Below are positions 42,658 to 51,927 of a stretch of DNA of 64,000 bases, piece after piece. The stretch's first letter is position 1, and every line of letters starts with the position of its first letter. A program made the position numbers and the translations under genes. Origin of the DNA: Arsenophonus sp052174135. Lineage in GTDB: Bacteria; Pseudomonadota; Gammaproteobacteria; Enterobacterales; Enterobacteriaceae. The stretch covers positions 124,001 to 188,000 of the forward strand of contig JBQMRZ010000024.1 of the NCBI GenBank assembly GCA_052174135.1, read 5' to 3'. The notes beneath the pieces were generated by a model. That model had not been told where the DNA came from and did no database searches. It saw nothing but the letters and a program-made list of their open reading frames with translations.

Positions 42658-43733
42658 CTAAAATAATAATAATAAATTTTAAAATACTATGCTAAAAGAA
42701 TATAACATCTGTATCTAGTATAGAATTTTTATATTGAAAACAAATTCTTATTAAAAAATTAAACTTGTTTTATCTATTTAATTTTTTTATTGATAATCTT
42801 AATTATATTCAAATATATTTAAATAAATATCTACTAGTTAATTGAAAATTAATACAGTAAAAATAGAGAAGTAAAACCGAAAATTTTTATAAAATAGCCT
42901 ATCATTCAATAAAATAATAAATATGATCATATTAACTATATAATTATAGAATCACCAACTTTAATAATAAAAACTCATTATATCATAATGGAGGATAATA
43001 AAAAATTACTTTAATATTTAACTTTTCTCTTTCATAATTATTATGATTATAAATTAATTATAGTTTTTTTTATAAACTACTTAAATTTAAATTAATAAAA
43101 GAATATTTCTAAATTTAGACCAGTCTTAATATACGCATAATTTTGTTGATTATTTTAAGCGTTATTTAATAATCTAAATATAAAATATATATGTAAAAGT
43201 AATAATAAATAATTACAATATTTAATTTATTCACATATTAATACTAAATATAATAAATAAAAACAATCATATACCATAATCTTGGTGTCATGAAGAGGGA
43301 TTATGCTTAAAAAGATTTGATATTCGCTAAAGAAATAAAGATTATGCATAATAACAATACCTTTTTATTTATTGATTAAATTTATAAAGATATGAAATGT
43401 CAGTCATCAACTTGAATTATTTTATTTATTTTTATAACATCAGCGCTTCATCTTTTATTCGCTATCTTTTATAATAAAATTTATTAATATTATTTAAAAC
43501 AATAACAACCACATAAGAACTTTTAAACTCTTTTTGATCTAGCGTAAAAACATCATAAAATATATTATTATTTTAGTTATTTTTTTATATAGAATAAATA
43601 GAAAAGAATATTTAAATTATATTTATGAATATGATATTTATCATTAATAAAAATAAAAAATTATTTCTAACATAAACATAAAAAATCTTTTGAAAAATTA
43701 TCTTTAAAAAAAAGATGATTAATCTCATTACAA
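42658..43733. other. Gene-free region where apaG and apaH are expected
   Basis: Between rsmA and folA E. coli has apaG and apaH. I find neither the ApaH phosphatase motif GDVHG nor any long frame. A slightly GC-richer island at 43265-43450 contains a 40-codon minus-strand frame (43227-43349) without homology that I recognise; it may be the last trace of a decayed gene. Confidence 0.65.
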
Positions 43734-44240
43734 CTAGGAATTTTTATTAACTTTAAAGCGGCGCTCTAATATCTCAAAATAATAGTTATGAAAATTTTTT
43801 TTATCCGATTCATGATATTCAGTAAATATACAGTTCCACTCATCCGGTTCATAAATAGGGAAATAAGTATCACCAATCACTTTTACATCTATATGAGTTA
43901 AATAAAGACGATTTGCTAAAGGTAAAAATAATTCATAAATTTTTCTTCCTCCTATTATCATTGTTTCTTCTGCTTTTCCTGCTACAACTAATGCTTCATC
44001 AACTGAGTTAGCTAAAATAATACCTTTATCATTGCATAATCGAGTATGACTCAGAACAATATTTAAGCGTTGAAGTAAAGGTTTACCTATAGATTTATAG
44101 GTCATGTGTCCCATTATAATTGGCTTATTTAAGGTATTAAGCTTAAACCAAACTAAATCATTAGATAAGATCCACGGTATCTTATTTTCTAAACCAATAA
44201 CTCCATTTAATGCCATTGCTGCAATTAAACTAATATTCAT
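43734..44240 (-). CDS. folA: Dihydrofolate reductase FolA with altered NADPH site
   Basis: FolA reduces dihydrofolate to tetrahydrofolate with NADPH, closing the cycle opened by ThyA. It has 168 residues (E. coli 159; the extra residues are mainly a basic tail, FKVNKNS). The catalytic acid is kept (Asp28, E. coli Asp27), as are the folate-contacting arginine (LLQRLNIVL) and the IGG turn. Three cofactor-side positions differ from E. coli: the 2'-phosphate-binding Arg44 is His45 (MGHMTYKSIG), and the third Gly and following Arg of GGGR are Arg and Lys (IGGRKIYE). I expect an active but perhaps weaker or less NADPH-specific enzyme. It stands alone, convergent to the rsmA cluster. Confidence 0.95.
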   Translation of the reverse strand: MNISLIAAMALNGVIGLENKIPWILSNDLVWFKLNTLNKPIIMGHMTYKSIGKPLLQRLNIVLSHTRLCNDKGIILANSVDEALVVAGKAEETMIIGGRKIYELFLPLANRLYLTHIDVKVIGDTYFPIYEPDEWNCIFTEYHESDKKNFHNYYFEILERRFKVNKNS

Positions 44241-45680
44241 TTTTGATCACTGATATTTAAAAATAAAAAATTGAATCACTAATTCTTATAAAACCAAAAA
44301 TTATTTTTTATAATAAATAATTTTTAAGTTAAAACCTTGTAAATTATATTAATTTAAAAAAAATATTTTTAATATTAAATATAAAACTGTTTATATTATA
44401 AAAATAAATTATATAGATGATAATTAATTCATCTGTATAATTAAGTTTTTTTTATTTGTTTTTTCTGAATTTTTAATTAAAATATAAAAAAAATAAAATG
44501 ATTATAAAATAATTGTAATACATTAACTATTAATTTGAGATATTTATTTATCAAACTATATTTTTATATTCATGACCATGAATACTTACTATAAAATCAT
44601 TATTAATAACTTTAATAAAAGATTTTTAATATAAATACTTAAGATTTTATGCATTATTATTAAGCATTGCTGTCTTCATTGATAAAAAATTAAATTAATA
44701 TAATTTATATTATATATAATATCCTCAATATTAAAAATGCTAAGATTATTTCACGATTATAGATAATTTATAAGATTTAACTAATATTATTAATTAATAC
44801 AAATAATAAACCATTTCTTACGAATAATAATCATGAAGATTAATAGTTAAAATTTTAATTAAATTTAGTAAATTTAATGATTTAAAATCTTTTGATATAA
44901 TTTTATAATATTTGCTATTTTTTGATTATTATCGTCAATGACTCCGTTTAGATATATTAATTAACATTTCTTAACTTTTCTCTTTTTTTTGATGTTATAA
45001 GTAATTCTCAATACTTACAAAAATAAATAGTAGTTTTTATCTATTACTTATTAAATAAAATAATTAATATTCTAACAATTAGAATTTTTAAAATAATTAT
45101 TTTAACTAATTAACTATATATTTGTTTTAGTATCCTTTTAAATATATTAAAGTGATATAAATAGATTGTAATTAATTAATAAGCTAGTAGCACTAGCACT
45201 AATAACTAACTAATATATTAGATGACACCAATCTAATAACTCCTCAAATTTTTATTATCTGAAACTCATAGTTGACTAATTATCATAGATCCTTTTTTTA
45301 AAAAAAAATAATCACTATAATGTTAACTTCAGGTTACTAACAGTTTCTATGTGAATAATTGATAACAAACAATAACAATTATAACCAATAGTATCAGCAC
45401 AATATTTATAATAAAAAAATAAAAAAATTTTTAGCGTAAAAACAAAGATTATTCAGAATGAAATTAAAAATAAAGATTTAAATGACAATAATGAATATTT
45501 TTTATTTTTTTTTTGAGCTAATAGCAATAAAAAACATAAAATACTAGTTGTTTCTCTTGGTAATTCATGAATTACCATCAATATAATAATATATTATTTC
45601 TATAAAATTATTAATAATTTAGCATTATTTATTATTTATTAAAACAAATGATATTTAGATCTACTATTAATTATGTTATT
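44241..45680. other. Gene-free region between folA and plsC
   Basis: This is a junction between two blocks that are far apart in E. coli (folA region and plsC-parC region). No gene, tRNA or repeat that could have mediated the rearrangement is visible. The folA promoter should lie in the first 100 bases but is not clear. Confidence 0.65.
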
Positions 45681-45797
45681 ATGAAATTTAAGTTTATTTT
45701 TAATTAAATTATTTCTTAATTTTTTATATTTAAAAAAAATCTTTGATATAGATAATTTATCACCTTAATTTTAATTAAAAATAAACTTAAATTTCAT
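45681..45797. repeat. 28-bp perfect inverted repeat ending at the plsC stop
   Basis: The arms 45681-45708 and 45770-45797 are exact reverse complements with a 61-base spacer. The right arm ends one base before the plsC stop codon. Transcribed after plsC, the RNA would fold a long stem that could end or stabilise the parE-parC-plsC message. An inverted duplication of the plsC tail is an alternative origin. Confidence 0.7.
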
Positions 45798-45798
45798 T

Positions 45799-46527
45799 TT
45801 ATTTTTTTTCTATTTGTTCTATTTCTTTATTTAATTCTGCAATTTTAACTTTAAATAAATTATGACAATAATTTGCTAATTTACGAGCATTTTCCCGATT
45901 ATATTTTTTTGTATCAATAGGATGTAACATTTCAATAATTACTGATCCATTATTCCAGCGATTTAATTTAATACGTCCTTCTGTCTTTGATAAACAGACT
46001 GGTATTATCGGGACGCCAGCTGAAATTGCTATATAAAATGCACCAGTTTTAAATGGTAATAAACCTCGACCACGACTACGGGTTCCCTCAGGAAACATCC
46101 AAATAGAAATTTTTCCTTTTTTAATTTTCTTAATAACTTTTGAAATTGTATTATGCGCTTTAATTCGATTGGTCCTATCAATAAAAATATTACCTGTCAA
46201 CCAATATAATTGGCCGAAAAAAGGAATAAATATTAAACTTTTTTTTCCAACAGTAACAGTATTTGGTTGTACTGCATTTGATATAGTTACGATATCATAG
46301 TTATTTTGATGATTACCGATATAAATACTCGGGCCATAATACTTAACTTCAGAAGGAAACCGATTAATAATGGTAATACCAAAAACATAAGATAATTTAC
46401 CAAAAAGCCTACCGAATCGCATAACGTGGCCAGTGTTTTTTGGATTAAATAAGCAACAAAAAAAACCTAAAATAGAAACTAATATAGTAAATAGGATTAT
46501 AATAATAATACGAATAATAGCTAACAT
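45799..46527 (-). CDS. plsC: 1-acyl-sn-glycerol-3-phosphate acyltransferase PlsC
   Basis: PlsC adds the second acyl chain to make phosphatidic acid, the precursor of all membrane phospholipids, at the inner membrane. From ATG 46527 it has 242 residues (E. coli 245). I chose this start because MLAIIRIIIIILF aligns with E. coli MLYIFRLIITVIY and GAGG precedes it; the frame is open 13 codons further. After an N-terminal membrane helix come the acyltransferase motifs NHQNNYD (HX4D), GNIFIDR and FPEGTRSRG. It is the last gene after parC, 64 bases away, in the same order as E. coli. Confidence 0.96.
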   Translation of the reverse strand: MLAIIRIIIIILFTILVSILGFFCCLFNPKNTGHVMRFGRLFGKLSYVFGITIINRFPSEVKYYGPSIYIGNHQNNYDIVTISNAVQPNTVTVGKKSLIFIPFFGQLYWLTGNIFIDRTNRIKAHNTISKVIKKIKKGKISIWMFPEGTRSRGRGLLPFKTGAFYIAISAGVPIIPVCLSKTEGRIKLNRWNNGSVIIEMLHPIDTKKYNRENARKLANYCHNLFKVKIAELNKEIEQIEKK

Positions 46528-46591
46528 ATTTACCTCAGATAATTGAAATAATTCAAATAACTTCATATATAAAATAATTAAGATTCATCCA

Positions 46592-48841
46592 TTAGTAAGA
46601 GGGAGTTACTTCTATACGCTTAATATTCTGTAATTCACGCGGCAATAAAAAACCTTTATAACCTCGTTTAGCACGATACTTTTTTAAATTTTCTTGATTA
46701 AATTTTAATTTTCGCTTACCAAAATAAAACATAATTGAAGATTGAGGCTTTAAGAGTATCAACCAAACCAATAAATTATCCCCGTTAGCTGATTGAGAAG
46801 ATGAAATATTAATAATCTTATTACCTTTTCCCTTAGAAAGCTGAAGAAGATCAGTAATGGGAGATATCAACATTCTCGACTCTTTAGTAATGGCTAATAA
46901 TAAATCTTGTTGTTCATTATTAATTTTTAATGGTGTCAATATCTTAGCATTATTAGGTAATGTAATTAATGCTTTACCTGCTTTATTTTTTGCTATTAAA
47001 TTTCTAAAAGTACAAATAAACCCATAACCTGCATTCGATGCTAACAAATATTTTTGTTTTTCATTGGCAGTCAATACATGTTCAATTGTTGCGCCAATGG
47101 GTAATAATAATTTGCCAGTAAGCGGTTCTCCGTATCCACGTGCAGAAGGAAAATCAAGAGGATCGATTGAATAACTACGCCCATTATTATCAAGAAAAAC
47201 AACATGTTGATTAGTTTTACCCTTTATTGCGCTATGAAAACTATCTCCTGATTTGTAATTAAGATTAATTGGATCAATATCATGACCTTTTGCACTTCTC
47301 ACCCATCCCATAGTAGAGAGAATAATAGTGATTGGATCAGAAGATAAAATATCATATTCATTTATTGCTTTTGCTTCAACGCGTTGTTTAATTGGTGATC
47401 GACGATCATCACCATAAGTTTCTGCATCTATTTCAAGTTCTTTCTTTATTAATGTGTTTAAGCGAAGATCAGAAGCTAAAATAGCCTTTAGTTGATCACG
47501 ATCTTTTAATAATTTATTTTTTTCATCATGTAATTTAAATTCCTCTAATTTAGCTAAATGACGTAATTTCAGGTCTAAAATAGACTCAGCTTGAGTTTCT
47601 GAAATAAAAAAATGGATTATCAGTTCTTGTTTTGGCTTATTTTCATTGCGGATTATATAAATAACCTTATCTATATTAAGATGAACTTTTAATAAACCAT
47701 CAAGGATATGTAAACGTTTTAATACTTTTTCTAAACAATGATTTAACCGATTACGAACAGTTTTTCGCCGAAATAGTAACCATTCATTTAAAATTTCAAC
47801 CAACCCTTTAACTGCTGGACGATTATCTAATCCAATCATATTTAAATTAATTCGATAACTTTTTTCTAGATCAGTTGTAGCAAACAAATGCCTCATAACG
47901 TGCTCTAAATTAATTCGATTACTTCTAGGCACAATTACTAAGCGTGTTGAATTTTCATGATCTGATTCATCACGTAAATCTTCTATCATTGATAATTTTT
48001 TAGCGCGCATCTGGGAAGCAATCTGCTCTAATATTTTAGCTCCAGAAACCTGATGAGGTAATGCAGTAATAATGACATTACCTTCGTCTATTTTCCATAC
48101 AGCACGTAATCGAATAGAACCACGACCTGTTTTATAAATTTTTTGAATATCTTCTTTTGGTGAAATTATTTCTGCCTCTGTTGGATAATCAGGAGCGGGA
48201 ATAAAATCCATTAATATCTTAAGATCTGCTTTTGGATTTTCTAGTAAAGCAATTAACGCTTTTGCTACCTCACGAGCATTATGCGGTGAGATATCTGTTG
48301 CCATACCAACCGCAATTCCTGTTGTACCATTTAATATAATATTAGGTAATCTTGCTGGTAGTGTTTTTGGTTCAATTAATGTTCCATCGAAATTTGGCGC
48401 CCAAATTACTGTTCCAAAGCCTAATTCACTAAGTAATGTTTCAGCATATTTTGACAATCTTGATTCAGTATAACGCATAGCAGCAAATGATTTTGGATCA
48501 TCTGCTGCACCCCAATTTCCTTGACCATCAACTAATGGATAACGATAAGAAAATGGTTGTGCCATTAACACCATTGCTTCATAACATGCACTATCTCCAT
48601 GTGGATGATATTTTCCTAATACATCACCGACTGTACGAGCTGATTTTTTATATTTAGCAACATTATTTAAACCAAGCTCAGACATAGCATAAACAATTCG
48701 TCGTTGAACAGGTTTTAACCCATCACCAATAAATGGCAATGCTCTATCCATTATAACGTACATGGAATAATTAAGATAAGCCTTTTCTGCAAATGTATAA
48801 AGAGGTTGTTGTTCTACGCTATCGTGCGTTATCTCATTCAT
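46592..48841 (-). CDS. parC: DNA topoisomerase IV subunit A ParC
   Basis: ParC cuts and rejoins DNA to unlink daughter chromosomes, as a heterotetramer with ParE. It has 749 residues (E. coli 752). The catalytic tyrosine is in AAMRYTESRLSKYAE (about Tyr124). The quinolone-region sequence HPHGDSACYEAM keeps the wild-type Ser and Glu, so no target resistance is visible. The C-terminal beta-pinwheel (about residues 500-740) is complete. AGGAAATAAA precedes the ATG. It follows parE by 41 bases; in E. coli several genes (ygiS to ygiN) lie between the two, so the pair has become adjacent by deletion. Confidence 0.97.
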   Translation of the reverse strand: MNEITHDSVEQQPLYTFAEKAYLNYSMYVIMDRALPFIGDGLKPVQRRIVYAMSELGLNNVAKYKKSARTVGDVLGKYHPHGDSACYEAMVLMAQPFSYRYPLVDGQGNWGAADDPKSFAAMRYTESRLSKYAETLLSELGFGTVIWAPNFDGTLIEPKTLPARLPNIILNGTTGIAVGMATDISPHNAREVAKALIALLENPKADLKILMDFIPAPDYPTEAEIISPKEDIQKIYKTGRGSIRLRAVWKIDEGNVIITALPHQVSGAKILEQIASQMRAKKLSMIEDLRDESDHENSTRLVIVPRSNRINLEHVMRHLFATTDLEKSYRINLNMIGLDNRPAVKGLVEILNEWLLFRRKTVRNRLNHCLEKVLKRLHILDGLLKVHLNIDKVIYIIRNENKPKQELIIHFFISETQAESILDLKLRHLAKLEEFKLHDEKNKLLKDRDQLKAILASDLRLNTLIKKELEIDAETYGDDRRSPIKQRVEAKAINEYDILSSDPITIILSTMGWVRSAKGHDIDPINLNYKSGDSFHSAIKGKTNQHVVFLDNNGRSYSIDPLDFPSARGYGEPLTGKLLLPIGATIEHVLTANEKQKYLLASNAGYGFICTFRNLIAKNKAGKALITLPNNAKILTPLKINNEQQDLLLAITKESRMLISPITDLLQLSKGKGNKIINISSSQSANGDNLLVWLILLKPQSSIMFYFGKRKLKFNQENLKKYRAKRGYKGFLLPRELQNIKRIEVTPSY

Positions 48842-48882
48842 TTATTTTATTTCCTACTCTTTTTTTTAGTTAACAGTATCGA

Positions 48883-50778
48883 TTATACTTCAATTTCTGT
48901 CGCATCACCTTTATCTTGTAACCAATTTCGACGATCTTCAGCTCGTTTTTTTCCTAACAACATATCCATCATCGCTAATGTTTCTTCGTAATTCTCATCA
49001 TTAATAATAAGCTGAACTAATCGACGTGTATTAGGATTAAGTGTTGTTTCACGCAATTGAATCGGATTCATTTCGCCTAACCCTTTAAAACGTTGGACAT
49101 TTGGTTTACTACGTTTATAACTCAACCGATTGAGAACAGCCATTTTTTCGTCTTCATCTAGAGCATAATAAACTTCTTTATCTAAATCGATACGATATAA
49201 AGGCGGCATAGCAATATAAATATGACCTGCTTTTACCAAAGCAGGAAAATGACGAACAAAAAGCGCGCATAGTAAAGTTGCAATATGTAAGCCATCCGAA
49301 TCTGCATCAGCAAGCACGCAAATCTTACCGTAACGGAGTTGACTAAAATCATTGCTGTCAGGATCTATACCGATAGCAACTGAGATATCATGAACTTCCT
49401 GTGAAGCTAAAACCTGATCAGAAGAAATCTCCCAAGTATTAAGTATTTTTCCTCTTAATGGCATAATTGCTTGATATTCACGATCACGAGCTTGCTTAGC
49501 TGATCCACCAGCTGAATCACCTTCAACTAAAAATAATTCAGTAAAATTAAGATTTTGAGATGTACAATCTGCTAACTTACCTGGTAATGCAGGTCCACTA
49601 CTTATTTTTTTACGCACAACTTTTTTTGCTGCTCGTAAACGCCTTTGTGCGTTAGAAATAGTGAATTCTGATAATTGTTCAGCTTCTTGAATATTTTGAT
49701 TTAACCATAAAATAAAAGCATCTTTTACTATACCGGAAACAAATGTAGCGCTCTGGCGAGAAGAAAGACGTTCTTTAGTCTGCCCGGCAAATTGCGGATC
49801 TTGTATTTTTATTGATAAAACATAAGCACATCGCTCCCAAATATCATCACCAATCAATTTTACACCACGAGGAAGTAAATTTCTATATTCGCAAAATTCT
49901 CTCATAGCATCGAGTAAACCTTGTCGTAATCCATTAACATGAGTACCTCCCTGTGGGGTTGGAATAAGATTAACATAACTTTCAGTTAATAACTCCCCGC
50001 CTTCTGGTAACCAAAGTAACGCCCAATCTATCATTTCTATTTTGCTAGAAAAATTACCAACAAACGCTTTTTCGGGTAGAGTAACAGAATTATTTACCGC
50101 TTCCATTAAGTAATCAGTTAAACCGTTATTATAGCACCATATTTTCTCGGTATTTTTTATTTTATTTTTAAAAATAATTTTAACACCAGAGCATAATACA
50201 GCTTTAGCTTTTAATACATGAACTAAACGCGAAACAGAAAAGCGTGAATTATCAAAAAAATGATTATCTGGCCAAAATCGTACACCACTACCTGTCTTTC
50301 GTTTAGCACAATTACCAATTACTTCTAGTTCCTGAACTTTTTCGCCACCTTCAAATGCAATGCGATATATTTGACCGTCACGACTAACAGTTACTTCAAT
50401 GCGTTTTGATAATGCATTTACTAAAGAAATACCTACACCATGTAACCCACCAGAAAATTGATAATTTTTATTCGAAAATTTCCCGCCTGCATGTAATTGC
50501 CCTAAAATCAGCTCTATAGCTGGTACTTTTTTTTGAGGATGAATATCAACAGGCATACCTCGACCATCGTCAATGACTTCCAGCGACTGATCTTCATGCA
50601 AGATAATATTAATATGTTTAGCATAACCAGCGAGCGCTTCATCCACACTATTATCAATTATTTCTTGTGCTAGGTGATTTGGTCTAGAGGTATCCGTATA
50701 CATTCCTGGCCTACGGCGTACTGGCTCTAAACCACTTAGAACTTCGATTGCTTCTGCATTATAATTAGATTGAGTCAT
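48883..50778 (-). CDS. parE: DNA topoisomerase IV subunit B ParE
   Basis: ParE is the ATPase subunit of topoisomerase IV. It has 631 residues (E. coli 630) and aligns from the first to the last residue (MTQSNYNAEAIEVL to KGDATEIEV). The GHKL ATPase domain has EIIDNSVDEALAG, DDGRGMPVD and GGLHGVG; the TOPRIM domain has LVEGDSAGGSAKQ and LADADSDGLHI. It is the first gene of a parE-parC-plsC run. Tandem 11-base repeats lie about 40 bases upstream. Confidence 0.97.
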   Translation of the reverse strand: MTQSNYNAEAIEVLSGLEPVRRRPGMYTDTSRPNHLAQEIIDNSVDEALAGYAKHINIILHEDQSLEVIDDGRGMPVDIHPQKKVPAIELILGQLHAGGKFSNKNYQFSGGLHGVGISLVNALSKRIEVTVSRDGQIYRIAFEGGEKVQELEVIGNCAKRKTGSGVRFWPDNHFFDNSRFSVSRLVHVLKAKAVLCSGVKIIFKNKIKNTEKIWCYNNGLTDYLMEAVNNSVTLPEKAFVGNFSSKIEMIDWALLWLPEGGELLTESYVNLIPTPQGGTHVNGLRQGLLDAMREFCEYRNLLPRGVKLIGDDIWERCAYVLSIKIQDPQFAGQTKERLSSRQSATFVSGIVKDAFILWLNQNIQEAEQLSEFTISNAQRRLRAAKKVVRKKISSGPALPGKLADCTSQNLNFTELFLVEGDSAGGSAKQARDREYQAIMPLRGKILNTWEISSDQVLASQEVHDISVAIGIDPDSNDFSQLRYGKICVLADADSDGLHIATLLCALFVRHFPALVKAGHIYIAMPPLYRIDLDKEVYYALDEDEKMAVLNRLSYKRSKPNVQRFKGLGEMNPIQLRETTLNPNTRRLVQLIINDENYEETLAMMDMLLGKKRAEDRRNWLQDKGDATEIEV

Positions 50779-50820
50779 ATTATTTTCTGTAGTAATTTGA
50801 CAATTAATTAGATAAATAAA

Positions 50821-50852
50821 TGATAATATACTGATAATATACTGATAATGAT
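50821..50852. repeat. 11-bp direct repeats upstream of parE
   Basis: The unit tgataatatac occurs twice in tandem (50821-50831, 50832-50842) and a third partial copy follows. It lies in the parE promoter region. Read on the minus strand each unit contains TATATTA, so the duplication may have multiplied a -10-like box. Confidence 0.5.
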
Positions 50853-51238
50853 AAGAATGATTTAATTATTAAAGATAAATTTTTTTATTTATTTTTATTA
50901 ACTTTAAAAATACATAATGTATGAAAAATAGTAATAAATTCAATAAAAATACAATTATCTCTTGATTCTATTATTTAATCAAACTATCTAAAATAAGTGA
51001 TAACTTAATAATAGTTCACATTTGATCGCCTATTTATTGTGGGATATTTAAATTAAACAAAATACTGTTATGTTAATGCATTAATTTGTATTTCTTATAG
51101 TTTATTTAAAAAATTTAATTGTAAATATAGCGTTTCTTTGTATAATAATGTATTTACTTAAATACCCATTAAAATAAATTAAAATAGAAAATACTATTAA
51201 CTTAATAAAAATAAATGATAAATTAAATTATCTGCGCC

Positions 51239-51265
51239 AATAAAATAATAAAATAATAAAATAAT
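51239..51265. repeat. Short tandem repeat, period 8
   Basis: Three copies of aataaaat plus three bases. A microsatellite in gene-free DNA. Confidence 0.65.
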
Positions 51266-51668
51266 CAATAAAAAAACTTAACATACAGATATCAACTCTT
51301 CTACTGCTATAAAATTTATAATTAAATTCTATAATAACTCATTAATCTATTATAGAGTAATAAGAAAACTATAGCGTATCGAGCTTATTAAATTCTAGAT
51401 TTTTTATAATTAAAATTATAATCATTTATCTTTTGTCATAAAAGGAAACAATTAAAAAAAATCATTTATACAGATTATATATTGACATCAATAACAACAT
51501 GAACCAAAATTTTAGCTGAAATATTTTAGTACTTAATTTAAAAACTTATCTATTAAAAAAAATTTTGACTATCATCTTTGATAAAAAAAGATATAAAGAC
51601 AACACTATTTAGATAACATTATATCTAAGTTAAAATTAATAAAATATAATGTAAATTATATATAAATT

Positions 51669-51680
51669 AGCAACGTTGCT
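51669..51680. promoter_or_regulatory. 12-bp perfect palindrome AGCAACGTTGCT
   Basis: This is a perfect palindrome with far higher GC than its surroundings, in the middle of the gene-free region. It looks like a dimeric protein-binding half-site pair, but I cannot assign it to a known regulator and no gene start is near. Confidence 0.25.
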
Positions 51681-51865
51681 TCATGTAAATTCTTTGGTAA
51701 CATTTATCTATTTTTGATGCATATACAAACATAAAACTATTTTAATTTTCTGATATTTTAATAAAAAATCAGATAAAATCTAAAAATAATTTGAACTTTT
51801 TTAGATTCTTTTTACAAAGAATAAAAATAAATATTAATTTGATAATAATAAGTAACTACAATCTG

Positions 51866-51927
51866 AATAAAAAAAATCAAAATAAAAATTTTCATTTATA
51901 AAAATTTTTATTTTGATTTTTTTTATT
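51866..51927. repeat. Perfect inverted repeat, 27-bp arms
   Basis: The arms 51866-51892 and 51901-51927 are exact reverse complements around the 8-base loop CATTTATA. The arms are A-rich then T-rich, so transcription in either direction gives a stem flanked by A and U runs, as in a bidirectional terminator. If tolC or nudF once lay here, it may be the surviving terminator between convergent or divergent genes. Confidence 0.75.

Noticed and set aside
48806..48991. 61-codon plus-strand frame across the parE-parC junction
   Set aside because: Antisense to the 3' end of parE and the start of parC, both strongly conserved; no independent support.
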